Assembly: GCF_027923765.1 (NCBI RefSeq)
Contig: NZ_AP026709.1
Coordinates: 248,001 to 312,000, forward strand
DNA length: 64,000 bases
Reading direction: 5' to 3'
DNA from: Pseudodesulfovibrio nedwellii
Lineage (GTDB): Bacteria; Desulfobacterota; Desulfovibrionia; Desulfovibrionales; Desulfovibrionaceae
In this document: positions 8,359-16,849 of the stretch, in pieces
Layout of the letters: each line of letters opens with the position of its first letter
Position numbering within the stretch: position 1 is the first letter of the stretch
The notes under the pieces: model-generated
Databases searched by the model: none
Seen by the model: the letters and a program-made list of their open reading frames with translations, nothing else
What the model was told of the DNA's origin: nothing
Translations under genes and position numbers: made by a program

Positions 8359-9333
8359 CTACTTTTGGGAGAAATTGGCGACAAAGAAGTTGTCTTTTCT
8401 ATAGCGGGACGGGGTTACTCCATGACGTTCCTTGAATGCTGCGCTGAAATGACTGATGTTCGTGTATCCGACGCTACTCGCCACTTGGCTAATGGAGCAA
8501 GTTTCGTCGAGGAGGCGTTGGCGAGCCAGTTCTATTCGATATGTTTTGAAATAACCATAAACGGTCTGGCCGAAGAGTGCTTTGAATCCGGTTTTGAGTT
8601 TGGTCTCGTTTAATCCTACCATGATGGACAATTCCTTGAGGGTCGGAGGATTTTCTACGTCAGCAATAAGTATGTCCTTGGCGGTTTTCAGGCATTCCAT
8701 TTCGTAGGAACTTAAACGTGTTTGACATGGCGTGGGGGAATGCACTGCGAGGACATGAGAGAGAAGCTCAAGAGTTTTGCTTTTGAGGAACAAAGTACGG
8801 GCGGCATGTGTGTACGGGCAGTGAGCGAGTTGTGTGGCAGCTACGAATTGATCAGGCGTCATTCGGCGGCTGTCGCAGGGGATGTGGGCGACTTCTTCTA
8901 AGACCACCTTGCGGATACTTTCTGGCAGGTGCGCACTCTCTTCGGGAAGGGCCAAGTCCAGGAAGGAGGGAGAGAGAACAATATCCAGCCATTTATGCGA
9001 TTGATGAGCAGCTAGCCTTATCTGGCCGGAGTTCGCATGGAAAAAACGCATTTCAATCAGTTCTTTGTGACGGGCGAAATCTTTTTGTTCGTCAGCGCTT
9101 GAAATGCTTTCACCTTCTAAAATGAAGGAAAACCGCAGGACGGGTGTGTCAAAGGTGATTGTGTATTCTTTGGGGGTGTTGGTTGTGCATTCCCAGAAGC
9201 AAACGGCCATATCCGGCCGAAGTAAATAGGCATTGACTGGTGCATCCATGTTCGCGTTAAGGAAAGGTGAGTTTGTGTTCGCAATTTGGCGCATACAAGG
9301 ATCTGCATGGGCAGTGGTGACTTTCATTTGCAT
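8359..9333 (-). CDS. AraC-family regulator (PchR-like)
   Basis: 324 residues from the ATG at 9333, chosen because GAGAGGG lies 4-5 bases upstream; a TTG 15 bases earlier is less likely. The C-terminal 100 residues carry two helix-turn-helix units: LKELSIMVGLNETKLKTGF and ISQVASSVGYTNISHFSAAF. The last also gives the family signature ending GVTPSRYRK. The N-terminal sensor region and LFLKSKTLELLSHVL linker resemble PchR/YbtA-type regulators that bind siderophores or haem and activate receptor genes. It probably activates the adjacent TonB receptor operon when the ligand is inside the cell. It is transcribed in the same direction but ends at its own terminator. Confidence 0.9.
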   Translation of the reverse strand: MQMKVTTAHADPCMRQIANTNSPFLNANMDAPVNAYLLRPDMAVCFWECTTNTPKEYTITFDTPVLRFSFILEGESISSADEQKDFARHKELIEMRFFHANSGQIRLAAHQSHKWLDIVLSPSFLDLALPEESAHLPESIRKVVLEEVAHIPCDSRRMTPDQFVAATQLAHCPYTHAARTLFLKSKTLELLSHVLAVHSPTPCQTRLSSYEMECLKTAKDILIADVENPPTLKELSIMVGLNETKLKTGFKALFGQTVYGYFKTYRIELARQRLLDETCSISQVASSVGYTNISHFSAAFKERHGVTPSRYRKDNFFVANFSQK

Positions 9334-9406
9334 ATGTCCCTCTCTCAATAAGCATGACTACAAACACGCGGGTCACTGTCTTTTGTAGGTAAGTTTTAAC
9401 GGTGGT

Positions 9407-9426
9407 ATTGAAAATGAAAATCAAAG
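9407..9426 (-). promoter_or_regulatory. Possible Fur-type site upstream of the AraC gene
   Basis: ATTGAAAATGAAAATCAAAG contains repeated GAAAAT hexamers like those in the palindrome at 11605-11629. It lies about 75 bases upstream of the AraC-family start. Symmetry is poor, so the call is tentative. The rest of 9349-9546 shows no gene. Confidence 0.3.
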
Positions 9427-9546
9427 TCAAGCAGGGTGGGTGATAATTGTGAGATGGAGGTCACCGGCAGGTCGGAAGGCCTAAATTATCATGATGTATA
9501 ATAACAGCCCCTTTTGAATTAGATTTCAATATTAATCCTATCCATA

Positions 9547-9957
9547 GTGCGACATGAGTTTGGTTTCAAAATCTCCGGCCCACGATCCAGTTGTACTTAT
9601 TCCGCGAGTGAAATGTTTATTGTGATTGAAAATGGTGAACCATTTTTACGCCCAAATGAACCTCGTGAAGGGTCGAAAGTGATTTGGTTTGTAGCGGAAT
9701 GTGACGTTGAAAACGGGATTAAATCGCTCGATTATGAGGGCTTTCCTCTATTTGGATATGATGTATTGGTTGCAATTAATTTTGATCGGCCAATTTTAGA
9801 AATCCAAGCTCAAATTGAAAACACCAAATATCTTGAAATATATGATAAAATTCTGAATGGCGAAAGCGGTTTGAATTTAATTTGTTGGAAATTGAGAAAA
9901 TTGGAATTGAAAAGAATTTCAAAATTCCAACTCCAATTGAGACCGGCTGAATACTAA
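9547..9957 (+). CDS. Low-GC open frame of unknown function
   Basis: An open frame of up to 136 residues with markedly lower GC than its neighbours. A later ATG at 9613 (MFIVIENGEPFLRPNEP) is an alternative start. Neither start has a convincing ribosome site. The protein is rich in Ile, Asn and Lys and has no signal or membrane segment. I recognise no family. It may be a small gene brought in by transfer, possibly immunity-protein-like in composition, or a non-coding AT-rich patch. Confidence 0.3.
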   Translation: MRHEFGFKISGPRSSCTYSASEMFIVIENGEPFLRPNEPREGSKVIWFVAECDVENGIKSLDYEGFPLFGYDVLVAINFDRPILEIQAQIENTKYLEIYDKILNGESGLNLICWKLRKLELKRISKFQLQLRPAEY

Positions 9958-9961
9958 AAGT

Positions 9962-10159
9962 CAAGACCCGTATTGCCTGCTAAACATGCGGGTTGGCTAC
10001 GCCAAGGACGAGTGGGAGGTCTACGCTTTTGGTGAAAATCTTACCAATGAGTAAAAGTTTACCGACGCCGTTGACCTTTTTTGCGGACGGAAATTGGTAT
10101 GGTAACCTTATTCCCCCCCCCCCATGCGTTTTGGTTTAGGTGTCAACTTTAACATATAA
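9962..10159 (+). pseudogene. 3' fragment of a TonB-dependent receptor gene
   Basis: Only the end of a beta-barrel remains. LNMRVGYAKDEWEVYAFGEN in one frame (9980-10051) is the classic penultimate-strand signature of TonB receptors. It stops at TAA 10052-10054. After a one-base shift in a T run (10077-10082) the frame reads ADGNWYGNLIP, and after a further shift in a C11 run it ends MRFGLGVNFNI-stop (10124-10159), a typical last barrel strand. Three lesions in 200 bases and the missing 5' part make this a dead gene. It suggests a second receptor once stood here next to the DUF4198 gene. Confidence 0.75.
10113..10123. repeat. C11 homopolymer tract
   Basis: Eleven consecutive C bases inside the receptor remnant. 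Nine or twelve C would bring the frames on either side into register. Such tracts are hot spots for slipped-strand changes and also for sequencing error. Confidence 0.9.
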
Positions 10160-10291
10160 CGAAACAGGAGCGGGCTCGGAGTAGCTGAGCGTGATGTATA
10201 ACTTCTCGTAGTTTTTTTTATAATGACGATGATTATGACTGTATTATCTTCAATAATAGTACTGTAAAAACTAATAACAATTGGAGTTAAT

Positions 10292-11175
10292 ATGAAACGT
10301 ATCCTGTTTTCTCTCAGTTGCTTCATGCTGTGTTCGGCAGTGAATGCCAATGCACATTCGGTCTGGATCAATAATTTCTTTTCCGATGCCCATTTCCCGC
10401 CTCATACCATGGTTTCCATTGGGTGTGGACATACCGTGCCCATGGACGACATTCCGAATTCTCCCAATGGAAGCATCCTTCTCGACCGGTTTGAGGTGGT
10501 TGGTTTTGATCTGAAGACCGTCCAGTTACAAAAACCTTCTCCCGAGGAAAGCAAGGCCACGCTCACCAAGGCTGATTTTGACGTGTATCCCGGTGATCTC
10601 GTCGTGCAAAAAAATGTCTTGAAGAAGGATAGCAAGCAGGGCGTCTACTAGTTGAGCGCTGTTTCTAAGCCGACCTTTTATACTCAGTACATCGATAAGA
10701 AGGGGCGGCAGCGTCTTGCACTCAAGTTCCACGATCAGGTTAAGGACATCGACAAAGTGCTTATGGCCGTCAAGTTTCAGGTTTTTGCCAAATCGTACAT
10801 GACTCTTGGCAAGTGGACTCAGCCTGCAGCACTTGGTCATGGTCTTGAAATTATTCCGCTGACCGATTTGAGTGACGTGCGTGTTGGCGATCTGATTAAG
10901 TTCGAGTTTTTTTCAACGGCAAGCCAGTTACTTGTTCTGCCAAGGGCGTAAACTACATTACGGCTCACAGCTCGTGCTTTGGCCAGAGCGAAGGGTTTTC
11001 TTTGATGTCCAACGTGATCGAAGGCAAGGCCCAGTTCCGCGTTCAGGGTTCTGGACAGTGGCAGATGGGTATCAATACCAAGGAAGATGTGACCAAGAAC
11101 GGTCCCATGAAAGCCCTCTATGGCAAAGTAAATCAGGTTTACAACGCCGCAAGCCTGACTTTCATTGTTGAGTAG
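10292..11175 (+). pseudogene. Decayed DUF4198-type periplasmic protein gene
   Basis: The start ATG has a good TTGGAG site, and the first about 22 residues are a signal peptide (ILFSLSCFMLCSAVNANAHS). The frame is interrupted by TAG at 10649-10651, continues in the same frame (YTQYIDKKGRQRLALKF), then shifts in a T7 run at 10907-10913. The correct frame resumes with FNGKPVTCSAKGVNYITAHS and ends at 11175. The reconstructed protein of about 294 residues has the HSVWI beginning and repeated beta strands of DUF4198 proteins, which are often found beside cobalt, nickel or haem transport genes. Five or eight T bases would restore the second frame. Confidence 0.75.
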
Positions 11176-11192
11176 CATCTCTTCCTCTCACA

Positions 11193-11222
11193 GTCGGGGG
11201 CCTCTTGCCTCCGGCTTTATTT
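11193..11222 (+). terminator. Terminator after the DUF4198 pseudogene
   Basis: Stem of nine pairs (two G-T) from 11193-11201 with 11207-11215, five-base loop, followed by TTTATTT. It lies 18 bases past the pseudogene stop. Confidence 0.6.
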
Positions 11223-11252
11223 GGGAACTGAAGATAAGGCGATTTTGGGGGC

Positions 11253-11399
11253 ATGTTGAAATTGTTCGGCCGGGACATAATGGTCTTGGTGGGCGATACC
11301 ATTCATTTCATCAATCACAGTCAGTGGAATTCGAGGGTGCGGCAACTACACGGAGAGCAATCGGAGAACTTGTCTTTTTGTGAGGAGCGTTGCTTATGA
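11253..11399 (+). CDS. Very small open frame, possibly HemP-like remnant
   Basis: 48 residues starting MLKLFGRDIMVLVGDTIHFI, with a G-rich stretch just before the ATG. The beginning faintly recalls small hemin-uptake HemP proteins, but the conserved C-terminal LRLTRxGKLILTK is absent; in another frame TRRAIGELVFL appears at the matching place. This could be a frameshifted remnant or chance. The remaining sequence of the gap from 11400 to 11604 shows no further gene. Confidence 0.2.
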   Translation: MLKLFGRDIMVLVGDTIHFINHSQWNSRVRQLHGEQSENLSFCEERCL

Positions 11400-11604
11400 C
11401 GACCATGGTTCTACGTTGCATTTTTTCGCCTGTCTTGTTTCCGTGGTGAAGATATTTGTGTGCATGAGCTTCGTGGTTGGTTCAAATTTGTTTGTCGCAC
11501 TGATCATTGATTTTTTTGGGCTCGTTCGAAGCCCATTGGGAAAGAAGAACAAGCGTGAGTTTGGAGGCTTTACAGTCCGGGAATTTAAGTGTAGTTGCAT
11601 TGAA

Positions 11605-11629
11605 GTTGAAAATCATATTCATTTTCAAC
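11605..11629 (+). promoter_or_regulatory. Fur-like palindrome before the TonB2 operon
   Basis: Perfect inverted repeat GTTGAAAAT / ATTTTCAAC separated by 7 bases. It lies 85 bases upstream of the DUF3450 start, in an AT-rich promoter region. GAAAAT/ATTTTC half-sites are the core of Fur-type operators, so iron repression of the TonB operon is likely. Confidence 0.6.
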
Positions 11630-11713
11630 CAATAAAAATAGTAGCCATGCAAATTTATTTAATCGTTAAAAAAAAGAGCAATTGGCTGTTCGTATGCAGC
11701 TATGAGGTGAAAT

Positions 11714-12469
11714 ATGTTGAGAAGGATGGTGTTTGCGACAGTGGCGTTGCTCGCATTGCCCGTTTGGGCCATGAGCGCCGCCACACCGGAAGAGGTTCAG
11801 TCGAATCTTGCCAAAGCGGTGGCGGTCGAAGCGAAGGCGCAGGCGTCCTATGGCAAGTGGACGGATGCCAAGGCTGGGATAGCTGATGATATTCGCGATA
11901 TGAAAGCCATGGACGAATGGCTTGAGTTTCAGTCCAACAAGTATTTGAAGTATATTGAAAAACAGAAGTCCGTGATTGCTGAACTCGAACGGCGCAAAGA
12001 AGAGGCGCAGTTGATTCGCATGCGACTCGAGCCGTTTCTTGCAGACATTGTCGACGCTCTTGAGGATTTTGTTGAGGCTGACCTGCCGTTTTTGTCGGAA
12101 GAACGGAAGAAGCGAATTTACTTTCTTCGGGCCTCACTTGATGATTATCGGTTGAGTTTGAGTGAAAAGTTGCGTCAGGTTTTCGAGGCTTTGCTTATCG
12201 AGACAGAGTACGGGCGGAATGTTGCCACCACGACACGTGAATTGGATTTGAATGGTTCTCCTACTCAGGTATCCGTGTTTCGCCTTGGGCGGACAGCCTT
12301 GTTTTACCAAGCTGCTGACGGCTCAGCCGCCGGTATTTGGGATAAGTCCTCCGCATCATGGGTATCTCTTGATCATGAATATGTTCGTACCTTGCGTCGT
12401 GCACGGGACATGGCGGAACGGAAACGTTCTGTTGAATTGCTCGAACTGCCTATAGGAGCCATGCGATGA
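11714..12469 (+). CDS. DUF3450 family periplasmic protein of the TonB2 system
   Basis: 251 residues with a signal peptide (ending WAMSAA about residue 22). It then shows a long coiled coil (about 25-110, with KYLKYIEKQKSVIAELERRK) and a C-terminal beta region with FRLGRTALFYQAADGSAAGIWD. This matches the DUF3450 proteins that precede TtpC/ExbB2/ExbD2/TonB2 genes. In such clusters it is a periplasmic accessory to the proton-driven energiser of outer-membrane receptors. GAGGTG is the ribosome site, and the gene overlaps the next by 4 bases. Confidence 0.88.
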   Translation: MLRRMVFATVALLALPVWAMSAATPEEVQSNLAKAVAVEAKAQASYGKWTDAKAGIADDIRDMKAMDEWLEFQSNKYLKYIEKQKSVIAELERRKEEAQLIRMRLEPFLADIVDALEDFVEADLPFLSEERKKRIYFLRASLDDYRLSLSEKLRQVFEALLIETEYGRNVATTTRELDLNGSPTQVSVFRLGRTALFYQAADGSAAGIWDKSSASWVSLDHEYVRTLRRARDMAERKRSVELLELPIGAMR

Positions 12470-13890
12470 GAACCTTGATGCTTACTCTTTTCACCATTGC
12501 GGCACTTGCCGTACCGGTTTGCGCTCAACAATGGCAGCAGGTGGCGCAGCAGGTGACAGCCACGGCCAGTCAGGCTCGTGAGGATGCACGTCAGACAGAG
12601 AGGCTTATTATACATGAGCGCAAAGGGATTATGGCTGAGAAGGGCACTTTGCAAAAGTCCATTGCCTCGAAGCAGAAACGGTTTGATGCGCTCAAAGGGC
12701 AATACGAAAACCTGCTGGAACAGGAAAAGGTGTTGCAGGATGAACTGGCCGCACAGGCTCATGAAGTCAAGACCATTGACGGCACCATTCGAACAGCGGC
12801 CAAACAGGCTCGCGATTATTTTCATGAAAGCCTGACTACCCCCGAGTTTTCAGAGCGGGAGGCCGTGTTGGCCGAGGTGCTTCAGCCTGAGAAATTCCCC
12901 GGATTGGAAGGTATCCAGAATCTGCTCGCACTTCTTATTGATGAATTGGGTGTTTCCGGTGCAGTTGTTCGCCGAACTGGTAATTTTATCGGTGTTGATG
13001 GCAAGGACAAGACTGGTGATCTTTTGCGGGTTGGTGCTTTTACCATGGCGTACCGTCTCCCTGATGGTTCGCTCGGCTTTCTGCGTCCCGGCAGCAACGG
13101 AAGCAAGCTCGTCGCCGTGCAGGGTGATCCTGGGTGGAAGTTATCCAGTCTGATGGGTGATTATTATGATGGAAAGAATTCCGTTTTTCCTGTGGACATC
13201 TCCAACGGTGCCGCTTTCACACGATTGGCTCAGGAACAGAAGGGCATCTACGAATGGTTGAGCGCGGGTGGACTTCTTGTGTGGCCTATCATTCTTGTGG
13301 GTGTTGTTGCTTTCGTGCTTGTGGTGGAGCGGTTTTATTCTCTGAGCAGGATTCGTGGTAATTCTGATCGCAATATGGTTGCGATTCTGGACATGGCGAG
13401 CAAAGGTCAGTGGAAGGAATGCCGTCAGTTCTGCCGAGATCAACCCAATTATCCCACCTGTCGTATCATCGGCCACACGCTTAAGTATATCGGGAATACT
13501 CGCGAGATCATCGAGAACGCTTTTCAGGAAGGGCTTCTTCGGGAATTGCCCATGCTGGAGCGTTTCTTGCCGACCCTGAATGTGCTTGCGGCCGTTGCGC
13601 CGCTCTTGGGGCTGCTCGGTACAGTGACCGGAATGATCAACACTTTTCAGATCATTACCGTATACGGTACCGGTGATCCGCGCATGATGTCTGGCGGAAT
13701 TTCCGAGGCGCTTGTTACAACGCAGCTTGGTTTGGCCGTGGCTGTTCCCATCATGATTTTGCACCATGTGCTTGAACGGCGTGTGGATAAGATTATCGGT
13801 GATATGGAGGAGAAGGGTACTGGGTTTGCTGTGGTTCTCATGAAAAACGGCAAGATGAAGAAACGGGAGGAATTCGATGCAGCTGCATAA
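12466..13890 (+). CDS. TtpC-like MotA/TolQ/ExbB proton-channel protein with long periplasmic domain
   Basis: 474 residues. A signal peptide (to about residue 20, VCAQQ) is followed by a coiled-coil periplasmic region (about 25-120) and a beta-rich segment. A transmembrane helix (about 265-290, LLVWPIILVGVVAFVLVVE) leads to the MotA/TolQ/ExbB core with APLLGLLGTVTGMINTFQ and a last helix TTQLGLAVAVPIMILHHVL. This enlarged ExbB with N-terminal extension is the hallmark of TonB2 systems (TtpC), where it couples the proton motive force to TonB together with ExbB2 and ExbD2. It overlaps DUF3450 upstream and exbB downstream. Confidence 0.9.
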   Translation: MRTLMLTLFTIAALAVPVCAQQWQQVAQQVTATASQAREDARQTERLIIHERKGIMAEKGTLQKSIASKQKRFDALKGQYENLLEQEKVLQDELAAQAHEVKTIDGTIRTAAKQARDYFHESLTTPEFSEREAVLAEVLQPEKFPGLEGIQNLLALLIDELGVSGAVVRRTGNFIGVDGKDKTGDLLRVGAFTMAYRLPDGSLGFLRPGSNGSKLVAVQGDPGWKLSSLMGDYYDGKNSVFPVDISNGAAFTRLAQEQKGIYEWLSAGGLLVWPIILVGVVAFVLVVERFYSLSRIRGNSDRNMVAILDMASKGQWKECRQFCRDQPNYPTCRIIGHTLKYIGNTREIIENAFQEGLLRELPMLERFLPTLNVLAAVAPLLGLLGTVTGMINTFQIITVYGTGDPRMMSGGISEALVTTQLGLAVAVPIMILHHVLERRVDKIIGDMEEKGTGFAVVLMKNGKMKKREEFDAAA

Positions 13891-14497
13891 TCTTGTTGAA
13901 AGAATGGCGGATTATTTTCAGGCGGGTGGAGACACCATGATTCCTTTGTTCGTGATCTCTTTGGTCATGTGGACTTTGGCCATCATCAAGGCGTCCCGCT
14001 TCTTGCGGGAACGGCGTAGGGAAAGTTCGCCAAAAAAATGCCTCCATTTGTTTCAGGGTGAGAGTAGCGTCTGCAAAGCCGGTTTGGCGCAGTGGCAGTG
14101 GGATATCTTGAATCAGTATATGGAACAGCGCTGCGAAGATCAGGAACTCAACCGTGATATGCTTGAGGCTATGCGTATGCGTCAGGAATTGAAGGTCATG
14201 CGCTATATCGGAACTATTTTGATTTTGGCAGCCATCGCACCCTTGCTCGGTTTGCTTGGTACGGTGGCCGGCATGATTACCACGTTCGACGTTATTTCCG
14301 AATTTGGTACGGGCAATGCGCGCGCTTTGGCTTCTGGCATTTCTGAAGCTCTGGTGACAACGCAGAGCGGGCTGGTCGTGGCTGTGCCCGGCCTGTTGCT
14401 TGGTGGTTTTTTGTTTCAGCGTGCCCAGAAATTCAAAAGTCGGATGGAATTGTTTTGCATCGGTCTGCAACAGCAGACCGATGAACCGGCACTGTAG
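13877..14497 (+). CDS. exbB: Biopolymer transporter ExbB (ExbB2)
   Basis: 206 residues with three hydrophobic helices: MIPLFVISLVMWTLAIIKAS near the N-terminus, then LILAAIAPLLGLLGTVAGMI and SGLVVAVPGLLLGGFLF. The GLLGTVAGM and TTQSGLVVAVPG motifs are those of the ExbB/TolQ proton channel. It assembles in the inner membrane with ExbD and the TtpC-like protein to energise TonB. Its start lies inside the 3' end of the preceding gene (14-base overlap) with GGAGGAAT as ribosome site. Confidence 0.92.
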   Translation: MQLHNLVERMADYFQAGGDTMIPLFVISLVMWTLAIIKASRFLRERRRESSPKKCLHLFQGESSVCKAGLAQWQWDILNQYMEQRCEDQELNRDMLEAMRMRQELKVMRYIGTILILAAIAPLLGLLGTVAGMITTFDVISEFGTGNARALASGISEALVTTQSGLVVAVPGLLLGGFLFQRAQKFKSRMELFCIGLQQQTDEPAL

Positions 14498-14505
14498 GGG
14501 GAGGA

Positions 14506-14916
14506 ATGAAAAGTATTCGTTACACCCGCGGGGCCAGATCACGTAAGAGCGATATCAATATGACGCCGTTGATCGACATGGTGTTTATATTGCTCATTTT
14601 TTTTATCGTGACCACGAGTTTCGTACGAGAGTCCGGTGTTGAGGTTCAACGTCCTACGGCACAGTCGGCACAGACCAAGGAGCAGGCCAATGTTTTGTTG
14701 GGACTGACCAGCGACGGGCAGATTTTTGTGGAAGGTAGGGCACTCGATATTCGATCTGTTCGAGCTTATATGGAGCGTTTTCTGGCGGAGACTCCAGATG
14801 GCTCGGTGGTTATCGTGGCTGACAAGGAGAGCATGACCGGCAATACCGTACAGGTTCTGGATCAGTGTCGTCTGGCCGGTGTCAAGAACATCAGTATTGC
14901 GGCAAGGAAACAATGA
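14506..14916 (+). CDS. exbD: Biopolymer transporter ExbD (ExbD2)
   Basis: 136 residues. After a short basic cytosolic segment with the RSRKSDINMTPLIDMVFILL motif comes the single membrane helix; the Asp in PLIDMVF is the conserved proton-binding residue. The periplasmic domain ends with VQVLDQCRLAGVKNISIAA, the usual ExbD/TolR C-terminal strand. It starts 8 bases after exbB behind GGGGGAGG. Its stop overlaps the tonB start (ATGA), indicating coupled translation. Confidence 0.93.
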   Translation: MKSIRYTRGARSRKSDINMTPLIDMVFILLIFFIVTTSFVRESGVEVQRPTAQSAQTKEQANVLLGLTSDGQIFVEGRALDIRSVRAYMERFLAETPDGSVVIVADKESMTGNTVQVLDQCRLAGVKNISIAARKQ

Positions 14917-15575
14917 TGATTGTGAGGAACAGAGGGGTCGGTGAATTTGCGGCCTCCTGCATGTGTGCTGTTCTTGTGGCTGGGCTGATCTATATTGGCG
15001 TTTTGATGCTTAACGATGCTCCAATACCTAAGGGAATGGAAGTCGTCGAAGGGGCCATTCGTCTTGCTCAGCCGCAACATGACAAGGCGGAGCCGGAGTT
15101 GAAGCGTAAAAAACTCGATGAGGTGGAACCGCCCAAGCAGTTGCCCAAGACATTTACGGCCAAGGTGAAAAGTAGACCTGCCAAGCCTATCATGCAGGTG
15201 AATACCCCAGCATTTTTTGCTGAGATGCATCCGGGGGTGTCGGGCGGGATAGCCCTTCCCTCGGGAGATTTCGGTGGCGTTGGTTTTTCCATGGGCGAAG
15301 TGGATGATACTCCTCAGGTCATGCGGAGCGTGCCGCCGGATTATCCCTATGTTGCCAAGCGAAACAGGGTTGAAGGCGAGGTTGTTGTGCGTATGTTGGT
15401 GACGGCTGAAGGCGTGCCGCAGAACCTGACCATTCACTCCTCAACCCCGGCGGGCGTCTTTGACGAGTCTGCATTGCGGGCTGCCAAGCGGTGGCGTTTC
15501 AAGCCGGGCAGATATAAAGGGCAGAGCGTGGACACCTGGGTTCTTCTTCCTTTTGTATTCGAGTTGACGCTATGA
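14913..15575 (+). CDS. tonB: TonB family energy-transducing protein
   Basis: 220 residues from the ATG overlapping the exbD stop. One N-terminal membrane helix (about 13-33, CMCAVLVAGLIYIGVLML) is followed by a short Pro/Lys-rich spacer (EVEPPKQLPKTFTAKVKS). The C-terminal TonB domain has VPPDYPYVAKRNRVEGEVVV and ALRAAKRWRFKPG. It spans the periplasm and contacts the TonB box of receptors such as the one at 3865-5862. The short linker is typical of TonB2-type proteins. Confidence 0.92.
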   Translation: MMIVRNRGVGEFAASCMCAVLVAGLIYIGVLMLNDAPIPKGMEVVEGAIRLAQPQHDKAEPELKRKKLDEVEPPKQLPKTFTAKVKSRPAKPIMQVNTPAFFAEMHPGVSGGIALPSGDFGGVGFSMGEVDDTPQVMRSVPPDYPYVAKRNRVEGEVVVRMLVTAEGVPQNLTIHSSTPAGVFDESALRAAKRWRFKPGRYKGQSVDTWVLLPFVFELTL

Positions 15576-16744
15576 TTGTAAAAAAAATTATTTTCTGCCT
15601 TCTTGCTGTCCTTTTGCTGGCGGCGGTTGCTCATGCCGCAGACCGTTTACCTCCCCTTGCTCGGCAGGCGTTGCACAAGGCGCAGGTGAACATGGATGAT
15701 TCCAGATTTGAAGACGCTGCGGCTGTTTTGCGTGAATACATGGTGCAGGCCGAAGAGAGTGTGCCCGTTCAGGTTTATCTCATGCTTGGCGGCGTATATC
15801 ACAAGAATCGTGACTGGAAGCGAGCATATGCAACGTTTCGCGAGGGACTGGATGCGCATCCGTCCGATTCGATGTTGACCCGAAATTGTGCTGTTTCCTG
15901 CTACGAGCTGGAGCTATATGCAGATGCTGGAAGGTTTTTCGAAAAGGCTTACAAGCTTTCGATGCCGTCCCAGCCAGTCCTACTCTTCCATGCGGGCTCA
16001 GCTTATTATAGCGGCGAAGATTTCAAGTCGGCTACGCGTATCCTGCTCAATTTGATTTTGCAGGAAAAGAAACCTGAAAAAGATTGGGTTCGTCTTGCCA
16101 TTCACGCATGTCTCGAATGCGGGCAACCGAAAAAGGCCGAGTCTGTGCTGAGGAAATTCCTTGCGAGCAATCCGGGAGAGGCTCCGTATTGGGAGTTGCT
16201 CGCCAAGTTGTATTTGGATAGTGAGCGATATGAAAAGGCGGCCAGTGCCTTGGAGATATGCTATCGGGTACGAACTCCGACCACCAAGGATCTTGAACGG
16301 CTTGCATCCTTGTATACGTATTCAAATGCACCAATGCTTGCTTCAGCCACGCTCAAGCGAGCGCACTCCGGCGTTGCGGATACAAAAAAAGGAATCAAGG
16401 TTGCCTCCTTGTATGCCAGCGCAGGCAGGATCAACGAGGCCGTGCAACACCTTGCTCGGCTTGGATCTTCCTATGCCGTCGAGCGGAGTAAGGGGAATAT
16501 TCTGTATAATGCCCGTCGTTTTAATGAAGCAGAAAGTGCCCTGCTGGCGGCTGTGGAACGTGATCCCAAAGCACCGGAAAGTTTGTATCTGCTCGGCATG
16601 TGCGCGTGGGAAAAGCGCGATTGGAAGGGGGCCAAAGTCATATTTTCAAAGTTGGCCGGAGACAAGTCATTTGCACGTCGAGTCAAAGCACTGCTCTCAG
16701 TGATTGATGATCTGGAGGCGACTCGAAGGGAAGCATCAATGTAG
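15572..16744 (+). CDS. TPR-repeat periplasmic protein of the TonB2 cluster
   Basis: 390 residues with a signal peptide (LLLAAVAHAADR) and about nine degenerate tetratricopeptide repeats, for example NRDWKRAYATFREGLDAHPS and EAPYWELLAKLYLDSERYEK. It overlaps the tonB stop by 4 bases and is the last gene of the operon. TPR proteins at this place are a regular part of TonB2 gene clusters and probably scaffold the complex at the outer periplasm; the exact partner is unknown. No terminator is evident downstream; IS remnants follow. Confidence 0.9.
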   Translation: MIVKKIIFCLLAVLLLAAVAHAADRLPPLARQALHKAQVNMDDSRFEDAAAVLREYMVQAEESVPVQVYLMLGGVYHKNRDWKRAYATFREGLDAHPSDSMLTRNCAVSCYELELYADAGRFFEKAYKLSMPSQPVLLFHAGSAYYSGEDFKSATRILLNLILQEKKPEKDWVRLAIHACLECGQPKKAESVLRKFLASNPGEAPYWELLAKLYLDSERYEKAASALEICYRVRTPTTKDLERLASLYTYSNAPMLASATLKRAHSGVADTKKGIKVASLYASAGRINEAVQHLARLGSSYAVERSKGNILYNARRFNEAESALLAAVERDPKAPESLYLLGMCAWEKRDWKGAKVIFSKLAGDKSFARRVKALLSVIDDLEATRREASM

Positions 16745-16849
16745 CGAAGCAGGTTGTTCGCTTTACGTACTTTGCAAGAACAGGGAATCGGCTTTGTGTC
16801 GTTTGGGAGGGAGGAACGAAGGCTTCGAAAGCAAGAGGGAATCCGTCAG

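Noticed and set aside
10113-10123. Phase-variation switch controlling a live receptor
   Set aside because: The gene already lacks its 5' part and has two other lesions, so the C11 run cannot switch a functional protein here; kept only as a note.
11380-11886. 168-residue frame overlapping the start of the DUF3450 gene
   Set aside because: It runs through the promoter region and the out-of-frame start of the well-supported DUF3450 gene; no ribosome site or recognisable motif.
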